DNA from: Flavobacterium hiemivividum
Lineage (GTDB): Bacteria > Bacteroidota > Bacteroidia > Flavobacteriales > Flavobacteriaceae
Reading direction: 5' to 3'
Length of the DNA stretch: 35,460 bases
Assembly (NCBI RefSeq): GCF_004349145.1
Contig: NZ_SMFO01000019.1
Span: 426-35,885 of the forward strand
Made by a program: the position numbers and the translations under genes. The notes under the pieces were generated by a model. It did no database searches. It saw only the letters and a program-made list of their open reading frames with translations, and was not told where the DNA came from. Shown piece by piece: positions 24,917-32,623 of the stretch; positions within the stretch are counted from its first letter, which is position 1, and every line of letters starts with the position of its first letter.

Positions 24917-25925
24917 TCATCAGCGGATTCTTAGGATATTTTTTGAAGGATTCAATACAACTACTAAGAGTTATAACAATTGTATTCTAATGATGCATGA
25001 AAGTGATTTTTCGCGGGTAAAGCTTTATGAGATAATTTCCAGTGAAAACTATGTTATCTGTTCAGAGATAAAAATCGATATTCTTATACGCTCTCTTTGT
25101 GAAGATGTCGGCGGAGATATATGGGAAGCTTATGTTACTGCCGAACGCGATGGCCATTCTTTTACAAATTTTGGTGAACCCAGTTTTTCAAATCTATACT
25201 ACTACAATATCCCTCGATTTACGGAGTTAGATTTTGAAAATCTCATCGGTCAGTTTGGAGGAAGTAAAATTCCTGAAACCGTAACTATGACACCCGATTT
25301 CATACTCGGAGATATAGTAATAGAATTGAAAGATCTTCAAAACGAAAGTTTATATAATAAAGACAGGCGTTCTACATTAGCAAAAATATTTGAGGCAGAT
25401 AATGGTTTTTCTGTTAATATAAATTTTTATAGTATTGAGGGTGAAAGCCATGCAGCATATAAGCGGGTTGTAGCAAACTCAATAAAAAACACAATAAGGA
25501 AGGCTTCAAAACAAATTAAGGAATTCAACAAGGCAAATTCAATCAGTACGGCTGGTGTGTTCTTAATTAACACTGGATATTTTAGTCTTGAACACCAGTT
25601 TTTCAAAACTATTGTGGAGGAAATAATTGCGCGAGATACGACGACCATTAAATTTGTATATATTTTTACACAAAGCGTATTTCATAATGCTGTCGGAGAT
25701 TTAAGGGCAGATTACAAACAAGATTGTATTGGTGAGCTTCCTAGTGAACTGAATGGCATATATGAAGCGTGCAAAACTCTAATTGATAAAAAAATGTATT
25801 CTGTCTTTCGACCTGATAATGGCGAGAGATCTTTTGTAGCACCACAGTATCCGATTTCCTTTTTTGCAGATAATAAAATATTTTACTGGAAACCAGAACG
25901 CATTGAGCCTTCGATAAATTTTTAA
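24909..25925 (+). CDS. Unknown protein with PD-(D/E)XK nuclease signature (338 aa)
   Basis: Not a family I recognise. From the ATG inside ATGAATAA, which overlaps the stop of the preceding gene, the protein has 338 residues. It carries a compact PD-(D/E)XK signature: TPDF (D130), then GDIVIELKD with E139 and K141, followed by a helix KASKQIKEFNK whose glutamine lies where the fourth motif of restriction-type nucleases usually does. The rest is mixed alpha/beta with no membrane helix. Together with the preceding gene it forms a two-nuclease pair. It converges on the leftward ATPase operon with only 48 bases between stops and no terminator that I can see. Confidence 0.75.
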   Translation: MNNHQRILRIFFEGFNTTTKSYNNCILMMHESDFSRVKLYEIISSENYVICSEIKIDILIRSLCEDVGGDIWEAYVTAERDGHSFTNFGEPSFSNLYYYNIPRFTELDFENLIGQFGGSKIPETVTMTPDFILGDIVIELKDLQNESLYNKDRRSTLAKIFEADNGFSVNINFYSIEGESHAAYKRVVANSIKNTIRKASKQIKEFNKANSISTAGVFLINTGYFSLEHQFFKTIVEEIIARDTTTIKFVYIFTQSVFHNAVGDLRADYKQDCIGELPSELNGIYEACKTLIDKKMYSVFRPDNGERSFVAPQYPISFFADNKIFYWKPERIEPSINF

Positions 25926-25973
25926 GAAATCCAACTCCATTCATTACGCTAAACTGAGGTCTGGCCAAATATT

Positions 25974-27752
25974 CTATTTGTAAGTACTTTTTGAACTTGG
26001 GCTAGTTCGATTGCCTGGTATCACAACCGAGATTATATAATCTGGGAAGGATACTTCCTGACCTGTAGATGGCCGCAAATGATGAATTTTAAACCAATCT
26101 TTGAAATTAGCCATTGGTTCTTTACTCTTGTCGCTCATTTCCAACAAGACAAAAATACCCAATTGATCATATCCTGCTGTATAAGTTTGTGCTTGGGCAA
26201 TGTAATTTTCTTCGAGCATATCTTTATCAGGACGCGACAATGATTTTTTTAATTCGATAGGTACGGTTAGAATATCTTTTTTATACACTATATCGACACG
26301 TCCGCCATCCACAAACTTAGACTTCTCATGTTCAAATCCATCTGCAATATTAGAATGTTCAAAATATAAAATCATACTGTCCTGCAAATCCTGCTCACTA
26401 GCTTTGGTACCTTTTCCTTTTGCAGATGTACTGTATAGAAAGGGAAATCGTTTCTTTTCATTTCCAACAAATGTAGCTTGGCAATAACGAATAACTTCCT
26501 CAAGTACAGCCGAAAATGTTTTCCTTTTTTCTTTGGAATATTTAGGAAGCACCATATCAATTTCTCTCATCAACACGTTAAATATCTCTTCTCCTGCCAA
26601 ACTACCTGTGCGTATTGACAAATTACTATTGTAGTTATTTTTTATAAACTGCCCAATTGCTTTTGCAAAAGACAGTTCCTTCTTCTGAATTTTATTATAG
26701 ATTTCAAGGCCTCCTTCAGCATCCATAAATTCGACTAACATTGCCAATACTTCATTATCATCTATTGTTCCATTATCTTGATCTGGCAAAGACTGAAGTA
26801 TTGAATCTATAAAATCAGCCAATCTTTTATCACTTTGAGAATGCAGAGCAATTAGTCTCTTACGCTCCCCATAAAGATGAAAATTATAAATATTTGATTC
26901 TATTTTAGAAACTGACTCCTCAATAATTTTTTTGGTAATATTATTAAATCTTGAATTGTGCAATTTTAATTTATCTATTTCCATGCTAGCCTCTAGGATC
27001 ATTTGAGTCTCGTGCCTAATATCCAGCCATTCTTGTGACCGGATTGCAATCTTATAATTTCTATTTAAAGAATCAAACATTTGAAAAATTAGATATTCAA
27101 GTTCCAGACCAGTAACATCAATTTCATACAAAGCTCTAACCTGTAAATTCTCATATAACCCGGTAACCGTTGTTTCCACACCTACCTGGTCATTAGAAAA
27201 TAAAGCTTTTGTCAACTGAATCAATATAATATAAAACCGGGCATCATCCCGGTTGTTCATTACGTTTTCAGCTGCAATAAAATATTTTTCAGCCTCAGAA
27301 ATTGTACTAATAAAATTTGGAAAATCGTTCTTAGAAGTACTAAAAAAGAAGGTTTTAATCCCTAAAAAAAGAAAAGCCTGACTGGATATATCGCCATTAT
27401 CATGATCGGTAAGGTCTATAACTTTATGCTCTATTTCACTTGTCAAAAGCTCAATAAAAAAAGGTAATTGTTTTAATGCAATGTCTATTAATTCATTAGT
27501 ATTACTGGAGAGAAAATCAAATAAAACACCTAGAGAGGAATAGCGGTTTTTTATTATGTTAACCGCTGTCAGTTCGCATATAATCTTGCAGGCGGCTCTC
27601 TTAATATATGTGTTTTCAGTGGTATTAATTATTTCTTTTAAAAAATGTAAGACAGCAGAGCCATCTTCATTCTCCACATCCACATTGACATAGAAATTAT
27701 CTAAAAAAATAATTTTTGAAAAATCAGTGCCTAAAAGTACATTTTTATCCAT
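25974..27752 (-). CDS. Large helical protein with C-terminal PD-(D/E)XK nuclease signature
   Basis: A 592-residue protein if it starts at the ATG giving MDKNVLLG, four bases after the ATPase stop; a TTG start five codons earlier would overlap the ATPase gene. The first 430 residues are nearly all helical, possibly HEAT-like. The C terminus has SEQDLQDSM, then GGRVDIVY (D487), VPIELKKS (E500, K502) and the helix YIAQAQTYTAGYDQ, a complete PD-(D/E)XK pattern. It is the third gene of a winged-helix/ATPase/nuclease operon and is the probable effector. In Lamassu LmuA the nuclease lies at the N terminus, so the order here is reversed. Function is inferred. Confidence 0.78.
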   Translation of the reverse strand: MDKNVLLGTDFSKIIFLDNFYVNVDVENEDGSAVLHFLKEIINTTENTYIKRAACKIICELTAVNIIKNRYSSLGVLFDFLSSNTNELIDIALKQLPFFIELLTSEIEHKVIDLTDHDNGDISSQAFLFLGIKTFFFSTSKNDFPNFISTISEAEKYFIAAENVMNNRDDARFYIILIQLTKALFSNDQVGVETTVTGLYENLQVRALYEIDVTGLELEYLIFQMFDSLNRNYKIAIRSQEWLDIRHETQMILEASMEIDKLKLHNSRFNNITKKIIEESVSKIESNIYNFHLYGERKRLIALHSQSDKRLADFIDSILQSLPDQDNGTIDDNEVLAMLVEFMDAEGGLEIYNKIQKKELSFAKAIGQFIKNNYNSNLSIRTGSLAGEEIFNVLMREIDMVLPKYSKEKRKTFSAVLEEVIRYCQATFVGNEKKRFPFLYSTSAKGKGTKASEQDLQDSMILYFEHSNIADGFEHEKSKFVDGGRVDIVYKKDILTVPIELKKSLSRPDKDMLEENYIAQAQTYTAGYDQLGIFVLLEMSDKSKEPMANFKDWFKIHHLRPSTGQEVSFPDYIISVVIPGNRTSPSSKSTYK

Positions 27753-27756
27753 AGCG

Positions 27757-29913
27757 TTAAAAGACAAAATGATCCTCCTCTTTTATAAATGTCTTTTCAT
27801 TGTCAGTAATATGGGAGAAATCTCGCAGTGCGGAACCAACAAATATTTGCAATTTATCTTTGAATCGGTCATTAATACTTTTAAAGATATCAGACAAACC
27901 CTGTAAATGCTTGGGAACCATCTCCTCACTACCTGGCGAATCAAATATCAAAAACCGCGGATGCCTTCCTAAATTATGTTCAATATCCAATTGAATCAAG
28001 CTTAAGTAAAATGCGAGCTTAACTCTTAATTTTTCGCCTTCGGTAAGATCAGTAAAACTTACTGCAATACCATGTTGTAAAAAAATTAGTTCATACTTGT
28101 CCGAAATTTCTATATTATCTATGCTCAACAGGCCAAAGGCATGAACCTCATTAATGATTAATTCCTGCAGTTTACTAAGAATATCCTTATTCAGCTGTAC
28201 ACGCTTTTTTTCCAGACCCTTAAGCGCATAATCCAAAACATCCCGTTTTAAATTTAGATTTGCCATTTCATTGGAATCAATTTGTGATTCCTGCTTAGCG
28301 ATCTCGTTAAGCTGGAATAACAATACTGCCTCTTCCTTGATAAAATTATCCTTTTTATTTAGTAAATCCGTGAATTTCGATCTTTGTTTACCAATCGATT
28401 CAATCTCTGTTTGAATCTCTGACAATCTACGGCTGTCTGTTTCTATAGGAGTGAATGCTACAGATTTTGCATATTCCTCAGCATTCTTTTTTCGCAATAT
28501 TTCGATATCCTCATAACGTTTCTTAAGGGTGTTATCAATTTGCTCTAACTTTGCTTCATGTTTACTTCTTTCAACTTCTAAAAGTTTCGCCTTTTCATTT
28601 ATTTCTTCTGGATCAACTTTTTGCTCTTTAGACTCTTCCCCGCATAAGCTGCATATATGATCTTCTACTTCACTCTTTTTTTTGTCTTCACTGACTTTTT
28701 TTTCACAATGCGGGCAGGTTTTTATTTCAAGATTTGTAAAGAAACTTTCTGATTGCCGATATATATCGATATTGAGCTCTCTCTTTCTCAGCATAGTTAT
28801 TTCTGACGAAATCTTTGCTTTATCACCCTCAAGGCTTTGTAATTCTGCCTCACAGGCAATCAGTTCATTTTTCCCTTTTTGATAGGCATCGGAAACACCC
28901 CTTTGCTGTTTTCTTGACTCGTTAATTTTTTCAAACAATTTGTTGTATTCCTCTACTAATGGGCGATCATTGAATTCAATTTTTTGCCCCTCTTGAAGAG
29001 CTTTCATTTCAAGAGTAACTTCAGCCAGCCTCTTTTTTAAATGTACTTCGTTATTTTTGTTAAACTCCAGCTTGGTTTTATCAATTAGTCGCTTTTTACC
29101 AATAGTTTCCAATACCCTATCCATTTGAATGTTTAGCATATTAATGGGGTATGTCAAGGGTAAACCCAAGATCATTTCGAATATTTTTTTCCCCTGTAAG
29201 CCATATCTTTCTTTATCAAAAAAAAGATATTCGTAGTTACTAGATTCCAAATAAATAGATTTAAAATAAGTGGCCCAACTAAGACTTGAAGTATTCATTT
29301 CAAAAGAGTCCTTGGCACTATTTTTTTGGGTATACTTTAGGGTATAAAATGAAAACTGCTCGAAAAAAAAGTCCTGTATCTTCTCTTCGAATTGTATTTG
29401 GTTATTAAATTCAAACTCAATCTCTTTTTGTGCATCATCAAACTTTTGGTTTTCTCTTAGCTCCATGAACCTATTGATTGAAAATCTATAGACTCCGCCC
29501 CTGTCCCTTCCTGTCCTATTAATGTAGCACGTATAGGTTATTTTACCAATAGTAAATTGAAGGAATATTTCAGTAATCCAGGGTTTGATATCTTTCTTAA
29601 TACTATCTGCTCCAGTTAGAGCAAATTTTATGATTTTAAAAATGGTGGATTTTCCTTTGTGGTTGTCAGCAATCCAAACATTAATACCTTGGTAAACTGG
29701 CTGATCGAATATAAAGCTCTCACCGGTTTTCTTTTGCCCCGTAAATAATAACCGATCAATTACTAGGGATTTCCCTAATGAATTTGGACTATCTTTATTG
29801 TAATCTTCTTCTAAATGAAGGATTGCTTCCACTTCTTCTAAAGTGATATTCTCTGCAAAGTGCTCGTGAACATACTTGAGGAAATCTTTATAATTAATCT
29901 GTCTTTCGTCCAT
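27757..29913 (-). CDS. Rad50/SMC-like ATPase with central zinc motif
   Basis: A 718-residue ABC-type ATPase with split nucleotide-binding halves and a coiled-coil arm. Walker A is ADNHKGKST near residue 82, with alanine replacing the usual first glycine. Coiled coil runs from about 250 to 600, interrupted at its centre by two CxxC pairs (C400/C403 and C421/C424) that can bind zinc like a Rad50-type hook. The C-terminal half has the signature LTEGEKLRVKLAF and a Walker B strand RFLIFDSPG (D658), where serine replaces the usual catalytic glutamate. It is the middle gene of a three-gene operon and starts in the TAATG overlap with the upstream gene. It probably senses DNA and licenses the nuclease partner. 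Confidence 0.85.
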   Translation of the reverse strand: MDERQINYKDFLKYVHEHFAENITLEEVEAILHLEEDYNKDSPNSLGKSLVIDRLLFTGQKKTGESFIFDQPVYQGINVWIADNHKGKSTIFKIIKFALTGADSIKKDIKPWITEIFLQFTIGKITYTCYINRTGRDRGGVYRFSINRFMELRENQKFDDAQKEIEFEFNNQIQFEEKIQDFFFEQFSFYTLKYTQKNSAKDSFEMNTSSLSWATYFKSIYLESSNYEYLFFDKERYGLQGKKIFEMILGLPLTYPINMLNIQMDRVLETIGKKRLIDKTKLEFNKNNEVHLKKRLAEVTLEMKALQEGQKIEFNDRPLVEEYNKLFEKINESRKQQRGVSDAYQKGKNELIACEAELQSLEGDKAKISSEITMLRKRELNIDIYRQSESFFTNLEIKTCPHCEKKVSEDKKKSEVEDHICSLCGEESKEQKVDPEEINEKAKLLEVERSKHEAKLEQIDNTLKKRYEDIEILRKKNAEEYAKSVAFTPIETDSRRLSEIQTEIESIGKQRSKFTDLLNKKDNFIKEEAVLLFQLNEIAKQESQIDSNEMANLNLKRDVLDYALKGLEKKRVQLNKDILSKLQELIINEVHAFGLLSIDNIEISDKYELIFLQHGIAVSFTDLTEGEKLRVKLAFYLSLIQLDIEHNLGRHPRFLIFDSPGSEEMVPKHLQGLSDIFKSINDRFKDKLQIFVGSALRDFSHITDNEKTFIKEEDHFVF

Positions 29914-30560
29914 TATAATGATTTATTAAATCTTTGAAAATATGCTAGTTTTACCTTGCTATTAATATTCTGGATATGGCTACGGTAAGAGATATTACTA
30001 TACTCCCCATATCTATATTGTCTAGATTTTAACTCTGTCCCTGAAAAACTTCCAAAATATTCCTTTATCAACATACAACGATCATAATACCATTCTACCG
30101 CTGAAATATCATTGAGAAATCCTATAATTTTATTAGAGCCTTCATAAGTTATGTAGTATATTTTATCATATGTCTTTCCATCAGATCTTTTTTTACTTTC
30201 ATGTGTGATTAAACCAACGCTGACAAGATATGCTATCACATCATCAATACTTTCATATGCTCCATGAAAAAATTTTTCCATTTCTTCCACCCGTAATTCG
30301 GGTTCATTATCTAAATAAATAGCTTCAATTATTTTCCCAATCTTTTCTTTATCATTTGATGTATTATTATCTAATAAATCCATTAATTCCATTGAAAGAA
30401 AATCAGGATAGCGAAGAAGAAAATCTAACGCCTGTATTTTTATCTCACTGCGAAATACACCATATTTCCCTGATCTTTTATCCTCCAATGGATCGCAAAA
30501 AGTATAAAGAATGATCATAATACGTAAGCGATCACGGAATTTTTTAAGATAGTCCTCCAT
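29913..30560 (-). CDS. Winged-helix protein, first gene of the ATPase-nuclease operon
   Basis: A 215-residue soluble protein without a name I can give. Its middle, about residues 95-135, reads as a winged helix: a helix around SIDDVIAYLVSVGLITHES followed by a charged KKRSDGKTYDKIYYITYEG wing. The flanking regions are helical. It overlaps the ATPase start by one base (TAATG), so the two are produced together. In ABC-three-component systems the small middle component is often a winged-helix protein of this size, and JetB/MukE-type partners of SMC proteins are similar in form. I infer it bridges ATPase and effector. Confidence 0.7.
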   Translation of the reverse strand: MEDYLKKFRDRLRIMIILYTFCDPLEDKRSGKYGVFRSEIKIQALDFLLRYPDFLSMELMDLLDNNTSNDKEKIGKIIEAIYLDNEPELRVEEMEKFFHGAYESIDDVIAYLVSVGLITHESKKRSDGKTYDKIYYITYEGSNKIIGFLNDISAVEWYYDRCMLIKEYFGSFSGTELKSRQYRYGEYSNISYRSHIQNINSKVKLAYFQRFNKSL

Positions 30561-30585
30561 AGATATTATATTTTGTGTAATGCTA

Positions 30586-30627
30586 AGATATACAAATATC
30601 TAATAAAACATTGTGGCAGGTTTTCAA
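30586..30627 (-). promoter_or_regulatory. Candidate promoter/operator of the ATPase operon
   Basis: The minus strand shows TTG, 23 bases, then GATATTTG, one base off TAnnTTTG, about 34 bases upstream of the first ATG. The element is overlapped by a short palindrome AGATAT-ACAA-ATATCT (30586-30601), which could be an operator. Evidence is modest. Confidence 0.35.
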
Positions 30628-30710
30628 TTATATGCTGCCTCTGTTTTAAAGTAAGCTTCTATCTCTTGTTTTAAATTCCGAGTTCATTATATTAAGATAC
30701 AATATTAATC

Positions 30711-31562
30711 CTACTCCATAAATCCGACCTTAATCTCAATCAACATATCCATGCTAGCCTGAACAGTATTTTCGAAAAATTCAGCCATGATTTTTGCTAT
30801 TTCACTACTGGCAGGGCTCACCGTATTCTTATCCAACAAGGATGCGATCCTGACAAACAACTCTTCATTCAATCTTGCTATTTTTGCCATATCCCGCCCC
30901 ATAACGCGTGCAGCCAACATATCGAGTTCTTGATCTTGACCAAATAAATCGAGATGGTTTGCATAAATCTCTTCGGTATACATGTCGAAGAAGTGCTTTA
31001 AAATCTTACTGATGTCTTTAATATCGTCCCTACGGATTTCAGGTCGGTCCTCAAATGCCATCAGCTTTAATAATACTATTCCTGGAAGCGTGCAGAATTT
31101 AAAGTGGTGCTTTCCTTCCAGTTCTGCTTCCGGAAGTCCTGCATCATATATTTCCTTAAAACCGGGAACACTAACATCTGTAAGACCGGTGCCTTCGACC
31201 CTTACATGAGATCCTTTACCTTCTATCTCGCCAAACGGCAGTAAATCAACTTGAATGTAACTTTTCCACACCAGTACAAATGCATTGCCTTTGTATGGAT
31301 GGAATCCCTCAGTCTCTATCAGATATTTTTTTAATCCTTCATAGGTTCCTTTATCATTGATGAAAACAGCAAAATCAATATCTCCCGTAATGCGGCTTGG
31401 CGGGATATCATTTATTGCGGACATCCAAACATCGCGTGCCACTGCCCCAACGAGATAGAAATCTATACTAAATTTTTTCAAACCCCTCTCCAGTGCCGTA
31501 AGCATTTCTGAAAGCTTTGCTTCCTGCCTTAATTGCTTAAAACTTATCTTGTAAGTACTCAT
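30711..31562 (-). CDS. AbiEii-type nucleotidyltransferase toxin
   Basis: A 283-residue nucleotidyltransferase of the type IV toxin-antitoxin AbiEii family. The polymerase-beta-like core is visible: a YLVGAVARDVW helix region, the two metal-binding aspartates in ITGDIDFAVF and the third in YIQVDLLPFG. KLMAFEDRPEIRRDDIKDI follows, a motif common to AbiEii proteins. Such toxins transfer nucleotides, in studied cases to tRNA ends, and block growth during phage infection. Its start overlaps the antitoxin stop by 26 bases, giving a tight two-gene unit. The longer GAVARDVW spacing to GDID fits the family. Confidence 0.85.
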   Translation of the reverse strand: MSTYKISFKQLRQEAKLSEMLTALERGLKKFSIDFYLVGAVARDVWMSAINDIPPSRITGDIDFAVFINDKGTYEGLKKYLIETEGFHPYKGNAFVLVWKSYIQVDLLPFGEIEGKGSHVRVEGTGLTDVSVPGFKEIYDAGLPEAELEGKHHFKFCTLPGIVLLKLMAFEDRPEIRRDDIKDISKILKHFFDMYTEEIYANHLDLFGQDQELDMLAARVMGRDMAKIARLNEELFVRIASLLDKNTVSPASSEIAKIMAEFFENTVQASMDMLIEIKVGFME

Positions 31563-32538
31563 CGTATATTCTTTGTGCTGTTTCTGTACATCTTCTATCT
31601 CCCTTATTCATTAAATCGGCATATGCCAAAAGTGGATGCACTGCATTTTCGTTTACTAAATCATGTTTCCAGAATTTCTTAAATACCTTGACATTACCTT
31701 GCTTGTCCGGAACCAATCTATAGTTCCTGATCAAATCATTCCATTCTTCTGCGGTATAAATTGTCAGCTCTTCTGGACGCAGGTAATTTGTATAAATTGC
31801 CCCGGCGGGTTCACCGCCCCAATATGTTTCTTGGTTTTTAAGAGGAATTTCTTTCCAATTGTAAAAATCTTCTTCCTTCAAAAACCTGAATGTACCAATA
31901 TTTAACGTCGGCTTAAGACGTTTCTCATATTCCAAAATCCATTTTTCCAATAGCTGCTTCTTATTTTCCAACTTTTGCTCATTCTTTGTCAGCTGTAAGA
32001 GATAACCTTCCTGTGCCAGCCCATTGAATATATTATTAATATTACCCAAGCCGGTACCGGTGCGTTGCGCTATTTCACGATATGGTCGATTTACCCATTC
32101 TTCTTCAATTAGAAACTGGAATATGACCTGCAGCCCAGTCTTTGTAAAGGCACGGTTGCCGCCAGTAACTGCAGTAACCTCATTTTTCCTGCCGTCAATA
32201 TTAATGTAAAGGCCATCCATTAGCAGGAACATGTTTCCGCTTGCCTCCAAGTAATTGATTTTCTTTTCTTTTAGCTCCTGCTTAACCTTAGGAAATATAC
32301 GATTAGCAACTATCATAAATGGTGCTTCACTGCGTGCCTTATCCTCCATAATGGTAAGATGCATTCCACGTAGTTCTTTTTTAACTTCTACATTTAATAC
32401 AACAGCAGGATGATACTTCATATAAAGCGTCAGCTTTCCATCAATGATACCATCATTAGTTGCTTCTCTCCATTCAGCACGTATCTCATCTTTATGAAGA
32501 TTATGTATTGCGTTCTGTATAATGTACTGCTCGTTCAT
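31537..32538 (-). CDS. AbiEi-type antitoxin/autoregulator
   Basis: A 333-residue member of the AbiEi antitoxin family if it starts at MNEQYIIQ. The longer frame would read through the promoter and the operator, so I reject it. The N-terminal 110 residues include VVLNVEVKKEL and INYLEASGNMFL, a nuclease-like fold signature seen in related antitoxins. A winged HTH follows at about 135-170 (YREIAQRTGTGLGNINNIFNGL). The C terminus is mixed alpha/beta. AbiEi proteins bind inverted repeats upstream of their own gene and repress it; the four symmetric half-sites found here fit that exactly. It is followed by the toxin gene with a 26-base overlap. Confidence 0.85.
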   Translation of the reverse strand: MNEQYIIQNAIHNLHKDEIRAEWREATNDGIIDGKLTLYMKYHPAVVLNVEVKKELRGMHLTIMEDKARSEAPFMIVANRIFPKVKQELKEKKINYLEASGNMFLLMDGLYINIDGRKNEVTAVTGGNRAFTKTGLQVIFQFLIEEEWVNRPYREIAQRTGTGLGNINNIFNGLAQEGYLLQLTKNEQKLENKKQLLEKWILEYEKRLKPTLNIGTFRFLKEEDFYNWKEIPLKNQETYWGGEPAGAIYTNYLRPEELTIYTAEEWNDLIRNYRLVPDKQGNVKVFKKFWKHDLVNENAVHPLLAYADLMNKGDRRCTETAQRIYDEYLQDKF

Positions 32539-32540
32539 CT

Positions 32541-32594
32541 TGTTCACTTTATGCTTGTGTTCACGAAAACGTGAACACTTAATATTAGTGAACA
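32541..32594. promoter_or_regulatory. AbiE operator with four symmetric half-sites
   Basis: Half-sites TGTTCAC are at 32541-32547 and 32558-32564, and their reverse complements GTGAACA at 32571-32577 and 32588-32594. The inner pair forms a 9-bp perfect palindrome (GTGTTCACG/CGTGAACAC) around AAAA. Outer sites lie 17 bp from inner ones on both sides, so all four share one centre at 32567.5. The array runs from three bases before the start codon into the -7 element, as expected for a repressor that blocks its own promoter. Confidence 0.8.
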
Positions 32595-32623
32595 AATATA
32601 TAATTATTTAGCTACATCAACAA
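32593..32623 (-). promoter_or_regulatory. Promoter of the AbiE pair
   Basis: The minus strand shows TTGTTG, then TATATTTG, with 20 or 17 intervening bases depending on which TTG is used. The -7 element overlaps the outermost half-site of the operator by two bases, giving direct repression on binding. Confidence 0.65.

Noticed and set aside
25974..30560. Wadjet (JetABCD) assignment for the winged-helix/SMC operon
   Set aside because: The ATPase is only 718 residues against well over 1,000 for JetC, no TOPRIM-type JetD is present, and the third protein carries a PD-(D/E)XK rather than a kleisin pattern.
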